37,870 nt of DNA, taken from assembly GCA_009698445.1 (NCBI GenBank), contig WLQG01000008.1:1-37870 (forward strand), in the 5' to 3' direction. Positions 1 through 7,580 of this stretch are shown one piece after another. The stretch is from Actinomycetota bacterium (GTDB lineage Bacteria > Actinomycetota > Actinomycetes > Nanopelagicales > Nanopelagicaceae). Both the position numbers and the translations under genes were made by a program. Position 1 is the first letter of the stretch. Each line of letters begins with the position of its first letter. Below the pieces are notes generated by a model. The model was given only the letters and a program-made list of their open reading frames with translations, did no database searches and was not told where the DNA came from.

Positions 1-57
1 AAAACTGCACTTCGTTATGAGGAAGCTTTTTATCGTTTAACTGGCAGCACGTTCTAA
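1..57 (+). CDS. purC: PurC (SAICAR synthetase), 3' end only
   Basis: The first 57 bases stay open from the window edge to a TAA and encode the last 18 residues, ending in YEEAFYRLTGSTF. This matches the usual C-terminus of phosphoribosylaminoimidazole-succinocarboxamide synthase, which typically ends in an EAYERITG-like helix. PurC joins aspartate to CAIR in purine synthesis. It sits 18 bases upstream of purS, as in many actinobacterial purine operons. The assignment rests on a short tail plus gene order, because the catalytic part lies outside the window. Confidence 0.75.
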   Translation, partial: KTALRYEEAFYRLTGSTF

Positions 58-75
58 TCAAGGGAGAATATGACA

Positions 76-321
76 ATGGCAAAGATCGTGGTTGATGTGA
101 TGTTAAAACCAGAGATTCTTGATCCGCAAGGCAATGCTGTGGCATCTGCGCTGCCTCGACTTGGATTCTCCTTTGCCAAATCAGTCCGACAAGGCAAGCG
201 CTTTGAAATCGAAGTGGAAGGCGAGCCAACTGCTGATCAGTTAGCACAAGTTGAAAAAGCAGCCGAAGTTTTGCTTTCTAATCCAGTTATCGAAAACTTT
301 GTTGTGAGAGTGGAAAAGTAA
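76..321 (+). CDS. purS: PurS, small subunit of FGAM synthase
   Basis: This 81-residue protein starts [19 protein letters not shown], the classic PurS opening. PurS bridges PurQ and PurL in the three-part formylglycinamidine ribonucleotide synthase found in Gram-positive bacteria and archaea, where it helps move ammonia from PurQ to PurL. An in-frame ATG also exists at 70. I prefer 76 because the AGGGAG ribosome site at 61-66 is then 9 bases away rather than 3, and the family normally begins MA(K/R)-VVV. The stop overlaps the purQ start by one base, implying translational coupling. Confidence 0.95.
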   Translation: MAKIVVDVMLKPEILDPQGNAVASALPRLGFSFAKSVRQGKRFEIEVEGEPTADQLAQVEKAAEVLLSNPVIENFVVRVEK

Positions 322-989
322 TGCGCGTTGGTGTCATAACTTTTCCTGGAACTCTAGATGATCGTGATGCCGCGCGTGCAGTTGTTGCCGGTGGATCAGA
401 GGCAGTATCGCTGTGGCATGCCGATGCCGATCTCAAAAATGTAGATGCTGTTATTTTGCCCGGTGGATTTTCCTATGGGGATTATCTTCGCTGTGGAGCA
501 ATTTCTCGCTTTGCTCCAGTGATGAGTTTAGTAATTGAAGCTGCAGGCAAAGGAATGCCAGTCTTAGGAATCTGCAATGGTTTTCAAGTTTTGTGCGAAT
601 CACATTTATTACCTGGGGCCCTTACTCGTAACTCTGATCTCCACTTCTTATGTCGAGATCAAGAGATTGAAATAGTAAATAACACAACTGCCTGGACTTC
701 TTCATATAAAAGCGGAGAAAAGATTGTAATTCCACTAAAAAATGGCGAAGGTTCTTTTCAATGCGATGACAACACCCTTGCCCAACTTGAAGGTGAAGGA
801 CGTGTCATCGCTCGATATGTTGGCCAAAACCCCAATGGATCAAGGAATTTGATCGCTGGAATAACTAATGCGCGCGGCAATGTTGTTGGTCTGATGCCAC
901 ACCCTGAGCATGCGATTAATGAACTTACTGGCCCATCTGCACAAGGCCTTGGCTTCTTTACATCGATATTAAATGCGATGGTGAAATAA
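321..989 (+). CDS. purQ: PurQ, glutaminase subunit of FGAM synthase
   Basis: This is a 222-residue class I glutamine amidotransferase. It supplies ammonia from glutamine to PurL for making FGAM from FGAR. The nucleophile elbow GICNGFQ places the catalytic cysteine at residue 85, and PHPEH near residue 193 provides the His194-Glu196 pair. The opening [14 protein letters not shown] and the [15 protein letters not shown] segment are typical of PurQ. The length is normal. The start ATG overlaps the purS TAA by one base, and its own stop overlaps the purL ATG in the same way, so the three FGAM synthase subunits are likely made in fixed proportion. Confidence 0.97.
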   Translation: MRVGVITFPGTLDDRDAARAVVAGGSEAVSLWHADADLKNVDAVILPGGFSYGDYLRCGAISRFAPVMSLVIEAAGKGMPVLGICNGFQVLCESHLLPGALTRNSDLHFLCRDQEIEIVNNTTAWTSSYKSGEKIVIPLKNGEGSFQCDDNTLAQLEGEGRVIARYVGQNPNGSRNLIAGITNARGNVVGLMPHPEHAINELTGPSAQGLGFFTSILNAMVK

Positions 990-3214
990 TGTCACTTGAT
1001 ACCGTTTCAATTGCGCAATCAACTCCAGATAACGTACAGCCCTTTGCAGAACTCGGCCTAAAGCCCGATGAGTATGCACGCATTAAGGAAATCTTAGGTC
1101 GACGCCCAACTTCATCGGAATTAGCAATGTATTCAGTGATGTGGTCTGAACACTGTTCATATAAATCATCAAAGGTACATTTAAAGCAGTTCGGCGACAA
1201 AGCTCCAAAATCTGATGCATTGCTAGTCGGTATTGGTGAAAATGCAGGAGTTGTAGATGTTGGTCAAGGTTATGCCGTAACTTTTAAAATTGAATCACAC
1301 AACCACCCATCTTTCATCGAGCCGTATCAAGGCGCAGCTACAGGTGTTGGCGGAATCGTGCGCGATATTTTGACGATGGGTGCACGACCAATAGCAGTCA
1401 TGAATCCTTTGCGATTTGGGCCGGCCGATGCAGCAGATACAAGGCGCGTACTTCCGGGAATTGTTGCTGGAGTTGGCGGATATGGAAACTGCCTTGGTTT
1501 ACCAAATATCGGTGGCGAAGTTGTTTTTGATGAAACTTATATTGGCAATCCATTAGTAAATGCTTTATGCGTTGGCGTAATGAAGCACGGCGATATTAAG
1601 TTAGCTAAAGCTGCAGGTGCTGGAAATCTTGTAGTTTTATACGGTGCTAAAACCGGTGGTGATGGAATCGGTGGTGTATCAGTTCTAGCTTCTGAAACAT
1701 TTGGTTCTGGCGGATCTACAAAGCGTCCAAGTGTTCAAGTAGGAGATCCATTTGTTGAAAAGGTTTTGATCGAATGTTCGCTAGAAATTTTTGCGGAAGA
1801 TCTCGTTGTGGGAATTCAAGACCTTGGCGGGGCTGGCTTATCGTGTGCAACAAGCGAGCTTGCCTCTGGTGGTAGCGGCGGTATGCAGGTAGCCCTGGAT
1901 AAAGTCCCGCTTCGCGATCCATCGCTTTCGCCTGAAGAAATCTTGATGTCAGAATCGCAAGAGCGTATGTGCGCAATTGTTGAACCGAGCAAGATTGGCC
2001 GCTTTTTAGAAATCTGCAAGAAGTGGGATGTCACAGTAACTGTTATCGGTGAAGTCACTGATGGCGATCGACTTGAAATTACATGGAACGGCGAAGTTAT
2101 TGTCAATGTGCCACCACGCACTGTGGCCCATGAAGGACCGGTCTATAACCGCCCCATGGCACAACCCGCATATATTGATGAAGTTAATTCCCAAAAAGTA
2201 AATGTTCCAATGCCCAATAGTGCAGCTGAAATTAAAGCGGCAGTATTAAAACTTGCTGGAGCTCCAAACTTGGCCGATAAATCGTGGGTCACGGCTCAAT
2301 ACGATAAATATGTTCAGGGAAATACTATTCAAGCTCAACCTGATGATTCTGGAATGGTTCGCCTAGATGAGACAACTAACTTGGGCGTTGCAATTTCAAC
2401 TGATGCAAATGCTAACTGGTCATATTTAAATCCTTATCAAGGTGCAAAGTTGGCATTAGCTGAAGCTGCTCGAAATATTGCAACTGCTGGTGCTAGACCA
2501 CTTGCAGTAACAAATTGCCTTAACTTCGGTTCTCCCGAAGATCCAGGAGTAATGTGGCAGTTTGCCGAATCTGTTCGTGGATTAGCTGATGGTTGTTTAG
2601 AAATGGGCCTTCCTGTAACAGGTGGCAATGTTTCTTTTTATAATCAAACTGGCTCAGTAGCAATCTTGCCAACACCAGTCATTGGTGTACTTGGCGTCAT
2701 TCAAGATGTACGAACCCGTACACCTATGAGTTTTACATCTGCAGGGCTTGAGCTTTATTTGCTTGGTCAAACACAGGAAGATCTTGCGGGCAGCGAATGG
2801 GCTTTCTTACATGGCCAACGCGTTGGTCAATCGCCAACAGCTGATTTAGCCCGTGAAATGCGGCTTATCGAGCTACTACTAGAAGGAAACGCTTTCTTTA
2901 ACGCCGCCCATGATTTGAGCCAGGGAGGATTATCTGCAGGCTTAACTGAAATGGTGTTGCGTCATAACGTTGGCGCAGTCATTTCGCTTAGTAATCCGGC
3001 AGTAGATCTATTAAGTGAAACCCCAGGCCGCGTCATTGTTGCTATCGAATCAAACAAAACTTCTCAGTTGCAGGCTTTAGCAACTAAATACTCCATCGAA
3101 ATTTCAAAGCTTGGAACCACCGGGGGAGATTCACTTACTATTAATGAGTCCATCATTTCCCTAAGTGAACTTCGTGAAGTTCACACATCAACATTCCCAC
3201 GGTTGTTTGGATAA
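989..3214 (+). CDS. purL: PurL, large subunit of FGAM synthase (short type)
   Basis: The 741-residue product is the short form of PurL that lacks the fused glutaminase and PurS-like domains and so needs the adjacent purS and purQ products. It carries out the ATP-dependent amidation of FGAR in the cytoplasm. The segment [18 protein letters not shown] near residue 100 is the family's ATP/substrate loop, followed by [14 protein letters not shown]. The second half repeats the architecture ([16 protein letters not shown], then [11 protein letters not shown]), as expected for the internally duplicated AIRS-like fold. Length is normal and no frameshift is visible. The start is coupled to purQ by a one-base overlap. 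Confidence 0.97.
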   Translation: MSLDTVSIAQSTPDNVQPFAELGLKPDEYARIKEILGRRPTSSELAMYSVMWSEHCSYKSSKVHLKQFGDKAPKSDALLVGIGENAGVVDVGQGYAVTFKIESHNHPSFIEPYQGAATGVGGIVRDILTMGARPIAVMNPLRFGPADAADTRRVLPGIVAGVGGYGNCLGLPNIGGEVVFDETYIGNPLVNALCVGVMKHGDIKLAKAAGAGNLVVLYGAKTGGDGIGGVSVLASETFGSGGSTKRPSVQVGDPFVEKVLIECSLEIFAEDLVVGIQDLGGAGLSCATSELASGGSGGMQVALDKVPLRDPSLSPEEILMSESQERMCAIVEPSKIGRFLEICKKWDVTVTVIGEVTDGDRLEITWNGEVIVNVPPRTVAHEGPVYNRPMAQPAYIDEVNSQKVNVPMPNSAAEIKAAVLKLAGAPNLADKSWVTAQYDKYVQGNTIQAQPDDSGMVRLDETTNLGVAISTDANANWSYLNPYQGAKLALAEAARNIATAGARPLAVTNCLNFGSPEDPGVMWQFAESVRGLADGCLEMGLPVTGGNVSFYNQTGSVAILPTPVIGVLGVIQDVRTRTPMSFTSAGLELYLLGQTQEDLAGSEWAFLHGQRVGQSPTADLAREMRLIELLLEGNAFFNAAHDLSQGGLSAGLTEMVLRHNVGAVISLSNPAVDLLSETPGRVIVAIESNKTSQLQALATKYSIEISKLGTTGGDSLTINESIISLSELREVHTSTFPRLFG

Positions 3215-3219
3215 TAGCA

Positions 3220-3516
3220 ATGCGCGATCAAGAGGTCCTAGAGGAAGTGAAACGCACGCTTGCGCTTTTAACTGCTAAAGCTCCTGGCCGTGCAATTGAA
3301 GTCCGGATTCCACCGTATGCCGCAGTGCAATGCGGTGACGGGCCAACACATACTCGCGGGACTCCTGCAAATGTAATTGAGATGAACGCAGCGACTTGGT
3401 TGGCATTAGCCAGCGGTGAAATCATTTGGATAGATGCATTAAATAACGGCGACATAATCGCTTCAGGGGTTCGCGCCGATCTTTCAGAGTATTTACCAAT
3501 TAGGATTCAAGCATGA
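3220..3516 (+). CDS. SCP-like small protein in the purine operon
   Basis: This 98-residue protein resembles the actinobacterial 'sterol carrier family protein' (SCP_3-like, PF17844 by recollection) that is commonly found between purL and purF. Recognisable features are the RIPPYAAVQCGDGPTHTRGTPANVIEM stretch (residues 27-53) and a TWLALASGE segment resembling the SCP2 lipid-binding fold. The biochemical role is not established. It starts 5 bases after the purL stop and its TGA overlaps the purF ATG by four bases, so it is embedded in the operon and probably co-translated. A role in purine synthesis is only an inference from context. Confidence 0.85.
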   Translation: MRDQEVLEEVKRTLALLTAKAPGRAIEVRIPPYAAVQCGDGPTHTRGTPANVIEMNAATWLALASGEIIWIDALNNGDIIASGVRADLSEYLPIRIQA

Positions 3517-4982
3517 GACGCCCCGACGGCTTACTTAATCACAACGTCTTAGGTGAAGACAAAGGCCCTCAAGATGCTTGTGGAGTTTTTGGTGTGTGGG
3601 CCCCGGGCGAAGAAGTCGCAAAGTTAACTTTTTATGGGCTGTATGCATTACAACATCGCGGAACTGAATCAGCAGGAATTGCTACTAGTGATGGCAGCAG
3701 AATTCTTGTTTATAAAGATATGGGTTTAGTTTCACAAGTCTTTACTGAAAGTGATTTAGCTACTTTGCCTGGAAATCTAGCGATTGGTCATTGCCGATAC
3801 AGCACCACAGGGTCAAGCACGTGGGTTAACGCCCAGCCAACTTTGCGCCCAACCAAGTACGGAACACTGGCTTTGGCGCACAATGGCAACCTCACAAATA
3901 CTGGCGACTTAGCTGAACTAGTTCAAAAACTAGAGCCAAGTACTGGGCGTGAAGGTGGAGCTACGACTGATACTGAAATCATGACTGCTCTCATCTCATT
4001 GCAAAATGAAAAAAATGTTGAAGCCAGCGCAATGACAGTATTGCCACAACTTGAAGGTGCGTTCTCTCTTGTCTTCATGGATGAAAATACTTTATATGCA
4101 ACCCGCGATCGCCATGGTGTTCGACCATTAGTTTTAGGAAAGCTAGAAAACGGATGGGTAGTTGCATCAGAGTCAGCTGCGTTAGATATCGTTGGTGCAG
4201 CATTTGTGCGCGAAATAGAACCTGGAGAATTTGTTGCCATCGACGCCAATGGAGTTCGCTCTAATCGTTGGGCAGTTGCAGAACCCAAGGGCTGTCTTTT
4301 TGAATATGTTTATTTGGCACGACCAGATACAACAATTGCTGGCCAAGGAATTCATGCAACACGTGTTCGTATTGGTGAGAGATTGGCTAAGGAAGCACCA
4401 GTTGAAGCAGATCTCGTTATCCCAGTACCAGAATCTGGAACCCCTGCCGCGATTGGTTATGCAAAAGGCTCAGGTATCCCATTTGGGATGGGATTAGTTA
4501 AAAACTCATACGTTGGTCGAACATTTATTCAACCGTCCCAAACAATTCGCCAACTAGGTATTCGTTTAAAGCTCAATCCACTTCGTGAAATAATTGAAGG
4601 TAAGCGGATTGTGGTTGTTGATGACTCAATAGTTCGAGGAAACACACAACGCGCGATAGTTCGAATGTTGCGTGAGGCTGGAGCTCGAGAGATTCATGTG
4701 CGTATTTCATCACCACCAGTTAAGTGGCCATGTTTTTATGGAATCGACTTTGCAACACGTGCCGAACTAGTTGCAAGCGGATTAGAAGTTGAAGAGATTC
4801 GCCGTTCTATTGGTGCCGATTCCTTGGGATATGTATCTCTTGAAGGTTTAATTGAATCAACCCAAGTTGATGAAAATAAGCTATGCGGGGCTTGCTTTAC
4901 TGGAACGTATCCCATTCGAATCCCAGCTGATATGTCTGAGGGCAAGATGCGTCTTGAAATCACCGAAGTTCATGGTCACTAA
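3513..4982 (+). CDS. purF: PurF, amidophosphoribosyltransferase (Fe-S type)
   Basis: This 489-residue enzyme catalyses the first committed step of purine synthesis, PRPP plus glutamine to phosphoribosylamine. A 22-residue propeptide precedes Cys23 in the sequence DACGVFGVW, and its removal would expose the N-terminal nucleophile. The class II glutaminase domain fills the first half and the PRPP loop VVVDDSIVRGNT lies in the second half. Four cysteines in KGCLFE, WPCFYG and LCGAC match the positions that bind the [4Fe-4S] cluster in the Bacillus-type enzyme, so an iron-sulphur, propeptide-processed form is expected. The ATG overlaps the preceding stop by four bases, and purM follows with no gap. 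Confidence 0.98.
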   Translation: MRRPDGLLNHNVLGEDKGPQDACGVFGVWAPGEEVAKLTFYGLYALQHRGTESAGIATSDGSRILVYKDMGLVSQVFTESDLATLPGNLAIGHCRYSTTGSSTWVNAQPTLRPTKYGTLALAHNGNLTNTGDLAELVQKLEPSTGREGGATTDTEIMTALISLQNEKNVEASAMTVLPQLEGAFSLVFMDENTLYATRDRHGVRPLVLGKLENGWVVASESAALDIVGAAFVREIEPGEFVAIDANGVRSNRWAVAEPKGCLFEYVYLARPDTTIAGQGIHATRVRIGERLAKEAPVEADLVIPVPESGTPAAIGYAKGSGIPFGMGLVKNSYVGRTFIQPSQTIRQLGIRLKLNPLREIIEGKRIVVVDDSIVRGNTQRAIVRMLREAGAREIHVRISSPPVKWPCFYGIDFATRAELVASGLEVEEIRRSIGADSLGYVSLEGLIESTQVDENKLCGACFTGTYPIRIPADMSEGKMRLEITEVHGH

Positions 4983-6041
4983 ATGAGTACGTATAAAGCC
5001 GCTGGCGTAGATATCGATGCAGGAGATCGCGCAGTTGAATTAATGAAAGCTTCAATTACTAAGGCGTCACGTCCAGAAGTAATGGGTGGAATTGGTGGGT
5101 TTGCTGGACTGTTCGACGCAAGCGCCTTAAAGAATATGAAAAAACCTTTGCTAGCAACATCAACCGATGGTGTTGGAACTAAAACCGAGATTGCTCGTGC
5201 CCTTGGTAAATACGACACTATCGGCGAAGATTTAGTAGCAATGGTTGTAGATGATTTAGTTGTATGTGGAGCAGAACCATTATTTATGACGGATTACATT
5301 GCCGTCGGAAAAGTTATTCCAGAACGTATTGCCGAAATTGTGGCAGGAATTGCACGCGGTTGTGAAAAAGCAGGGACTGCTTTAATTGGCGGAGAAACTG
5401 CAGAACACCCAGGTTTGTTGGAAGATGATGAGTTTGATGTTGCAGGTGCAGCAACTGGCGTTGTTGATGCTCATTTGCAGCTAGGTGCACATCTTGTTCA
5501 AGAAGGTGATGTGTTAATTGCAATGCCCTCAAGCGGTTTTCATGCTAATGGTTTTTCATTAGTTCGCCACATTATAAAAACTGCCAAACTTTCACTTGAT
5601 GCCTACGTGAGCGAATACGGGAAAACTTCCGGTGAAGTATTTTTAACACCAACTGAAATTTATGCCTTGGATTGCTTGGCGTTAATTAAATCAATGCAAG
5701 GAAAGCTGCGTGGTTTTTCACATATTACTGGCGGCGGAATTGCAGAAAATACTGCGCGCGTTATTCCTGAACATTTAACTGCTATTTATGATCGCGCCAC
5801 ATGGTCGCTACCAATTGAGATGGAGTATTTGTCTACAGTTGGTGCAGTGCCGCAGGCCGATATGGAGCGCACCTGGAACTGCGGCATCGGGATGACGGCG
5901 ATCATCTCGGCTGATTCTGCCGATTTAGCCCTTCGATCTCTGGCTGCCCGGGGAATGAAAGCGTGGGTCGCAGGCGTTGTAGAGGCTAGGAAGGCCTCCG
6001 ATTCACGCTCAACTTTGGAAGGCACCTACAGAGCGCGATAA
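4983..6041 (+). CDS. purM: PurM, AIR synthetase
   Basis: The 352-residue protein is phosphoribosylformylglycinamidine cyclo-ligase, which closes the imidazole ring of FGAM to AIR using ATP. Diagnostic stretches are MGGIGGFAGLFD, the STDGVGTK loop, DDLVVCGAEPLFMTDYIAVGK and the GGETAEHPG segment. The length is typical. Its ATG follows the purF TAA directly, making it the last clear enzyme of this purine operon. The last ~250 bases read slightly more GC-rich than the body of the gene, which I regard as minor. Confidence 0.97.
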   Translation: MSTYKAAGVDIDAGDRAVELMKASITKASRPEVMGGIGGFAGLFDASALKNMKKPLLATSTDGVGTKTEIARALGKYDTIGEDLVAMVVDDLVVCGAEPLFMTDYIAVGKVIPERIAEIVAGIARGCEKAGTALIGGETAEHPGLLEDDEFDVAGAATGVVDAHLQLGAHLVQEGDVLIAMPSSGFHANGFSLVRHIIKTAKLSLDAYVSEYGKTSGEVFLTPTEIYALDCLALIKSMQGKLRGFSHITGGGIAENTARVIPEHLTAIYDRATWSLPIEMEYLSTVGAVPQADMERTWNCGIGMTAIISADSADLALRSLAARGMKAWVAGVVEARKASDSRSTLEGTYRAR

Positions 6042-6084
6042 CCTTCGCCTCTGACGAACACGCAAAAAGTTAAGGAGCTCGCAT

Positions 6085-6261
6085 ATGGGTCGCGGCCGAG
6101 CCAAAGCAAAACAGACCAAAGTTGCTCGTGATTTGAAATATAACTCACAAGATATGGATTTAGATCGTCTTGCGAAAGAACTTCACGGCGATGTTGAACC
6201 TTCACGCAATCGGGATGACGATGATCCTTTTGCCGAAGGCAATTTCATTCCACGTGCGTGA
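6085..6261 (+). CDS. DUF3073 small protein
   Basis: A 58-residue, highly charged protein beginning MGRGRAKAKQTKVARDLKY with an acidic middle (DDDDPFAEG). This is the pattern of the DUF3073 family, an actinobacterial small protein of unknown function often located just after purM. The start is well supported by AAGGAG at 6072-6077, seven bases upstream of the ATG. The TGA overlaps the GTG start of the next gene by four bases. The basic N-terminus and acidic tail suggest a nucleic-acid or ribosome contact, but that is speculation. Confidence 0.93.
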   Translation: MGRGRAKAKQTKVARDLKYNSQDMDLDRLAKELHGDVEPSRNRDDDDPFAEGNFIPRA

Positions 6262-7073
6262 GACCTACACCGTACGTCGCTTCACTGAGAGTGTACGAAC
6301 CACTTTCAGCATTTGATCCTGCTGATCGTTTACGTTGGCAATCTCTTGACATTAGTGATCAGAGTTATTTAAAAGAAGAATCCTTTGCGTTGCAACGTAC
6401 CGTTGTCCCCGAACCTCCTGCTGGGCGTCCTGACGGTGTGCATATTTTAGATATCGACGGTGAACGCTATGTTGCACCATGGTCAACAGCTACACGTTGT
6501 TGGGCAGCGTTAGATAATTTTAAGGATTCATTGCCAAGTAGCGTTGTTCCATATTTTGTTTCACCTGCAATGGAAGAAGTCATAACAGCAGGTGTTGATT
6601 TACTTGAAGATAAAGTTCCACATATTTTAAATGAAACGTGGGTAATTCCTCCACGTTGGTTCCTGCTTTTTATGCCTGAAGAACGCACACGCGGTGAAAA
6701 TATAAACGGACTGTTCACTAAAGCACAGGCAACAATTGCAAATGCCAAAGCCCGAGCAGAAGTTGCTCACCAAACTGTTGTAAGCGCATTTGGTGAAGGT
6801 CCAGTAGAACAAGATCTAGAAAACTTAATTGGATGGCTAGAAATGTTTCATCCAAAGTCATATGTTGAATTAGATTACGGCGGCCTTGCGCTGTATTTAG
6901 ATAAAGCGTTGCGCGATAACGATGAAGATGGCTTACCAGCGGATACTTCAATAGAAGACGTTTTGCATTCACTCTCTGGTCTTGCCGCCGCCGACGGACT
7001 TATGGCTGGCCAGGGTTATGAACGGCTCATGTCACGTTGGCGCAGGGTTCAAGCCCTGGAATCAGCTAATTAA
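6258..7073 (+). CDS. Conserved actinobacterial protein, function unknown
   Basis: The 271-residue product has no domain I can name. It is soluble by eye, with no signal peptide or membrane segment, and is rich in Trp and Pro (VIPPRWFLLFMPEERTRG near residue 130). A helical, Ala/Lys-rich stretch lies around residues 150-175. The GTG start overlaps the DUF3073 stop by four bases, so the two are probably co-translated. Similar-sized uncharacterised proteins occur beside DUF3073 and bldC in other actinobacteria as far as I recall, so it is likely a conserved lineage gene rather than a chance ORF. Confidence 0.85.
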   Translation: MRPTPYVASLRVYEPLSAFDPADRLRWQSLDISDQSYLKEESFALQRTVVPEPPAGRPDGVHILDIDGERYVAPWSTATRCWAALDNFKDSLPSSVVPYFVSPAMEEVITAGVDLLEDKVPHILNETWVIPPRWFLLFMPEERTRGENINGLFTKAQATIANAKARAEVAHQTVVSAFGEGPVEQDLENLIGWLEMFHPKSYVELDYGGLALYLDKALRDNDEDGLPADTSIEDVLHSLSGLAAADGLMAGQGYERLMSRWRRVQALESAN

Positions 7074-7088
7074 TTCACCACATTCATA

Positions 7089-7117
7089 TTGCATATAGGC
7101 CTTTTAGTCGCGATACT
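7089..7117 (+). promoter_or_regulatory. Candidate promoter of the BldC-like gene
   Basis: TTGCAT at 7089-7094 and GATACT at 7112-7117 are separated by exactly 17 bases, a vegetative-sigma-like pair. Transcription would begin near 7124, giving a leader of about 50 bases that contains the AAGGGG ribosome site at 7162-7167. It sits in the 99-base gap before the regulator gene. The -35 match is only partial. Confidence 0.4.
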
Positions 7118-7172
7118 TCACCACAATACGGAGCAATTCGGACACCGTTAAGCTTTGATGGAAGGGGAAGAG

Positions 7173-7370
7173 ATGACGCGCTTGCCTGATGCTGAAAACC
7201 TACTTACCCCTAAAGAGGTCGCTGCACGTTTTCATGTGAACCCTAAAACAGTTACTCGATGGGCAAAAGCAGGCAAGCTCACCGCGATTCGCACCTTAGG
7301 TGGCCATCGTCGATATCGTGAATCTGAAGTTTTAGAGCGCTTGCGTGAGTACAAAGAGAGTTCAAGTTAA
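7173..7370 (+). CDS. bldC: BldC-like MerR-type DNA-binding regulator
   Basis: A 65-residue protein consisting of a single winged-helix domain: LLTPKEVAARFHVNPKTV (helix-turn-helix), TRWAKAGKLTAIRTLGGHRRY (recognition and wing), then a short charged tail. This closely resembles Streptomyces BldC, a minimal MerR-like protein that binds DNA cooperatively as head-to-tail monomers and controls development there. Its role in a non-sporulating bacterium is unknown. I chose ATG 7173 over the upstream TTG 7155 and ATG 7158 because AAGGGG lies five bases before it and BldC proteins start MT..PDAE.LLTP. Confidence 0.92.
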   Translation: MTRLPDAENLLTPKEVAARFHVNPKTVTRWAKAGKLTAIRTLGGHRRYRESEVLERLREYKESSS

Positions 7371-7374
7371 CTAG

Positions 7375-7380
7375 TAAGGT
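7375..7380 (+). promoter_or_regulatory. TAAGGT: -10 box or ribosome site before DUF5302
   Basis: TAAGGT ends six bases before the ATG at 7387. It fits TANNNT at leaderless spacing and also contains AAGG, a weak ribosome site at seven bases. The same hexamer at the same spacing precedes the gene at 19227. The sequence cannot separate the two readings. Confidence 0.3.
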
Positions 7381-7386
7381 TCTCTC

Positions 7387-7578
7387 ATGGCCGATAAGAA
7401 TGATGACATGAAAGCAAGAATGCTTGCTGCCCTTGAAGCAAAGAAAAATAAACCAGGCGCTCCAGGTACACAGTCACATGCCGAATCTGGATCAAAGATT
7501 CGCGGCGGACAACGCAGTGGAGGAGCTCCACAAGTTCAGCGCAAGGCCGGGCCATCAGGTTCTGGCTCTGCTGGCTAG
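7387..7578 (+). CDS. DUF5302 small protein
   Basis: The 63-residue protein begins MADKNDDMKARMLAALEAKK and continues into a Gly/Ser/Lys-rich, probably disordered tail ending in RKAGPSGSGSAG. This matches the DUF5302 pattern, a small actinobacterial family of unknown function often found beside bldC-like genes. It is 16 bases downstream of the regulator. Its stop lies only two bases from the 3' end of the opposing peptidase gene, leaving no room for a conventional terminator. Confidence 0.88.
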   Translation: MADKNDDMKARMLAALEAKKNKPGAPGTQSHAESGSKIRGGQRSGGAPQVQRKAGPSGSGSAG

Positions 7579-7580
7579 AA

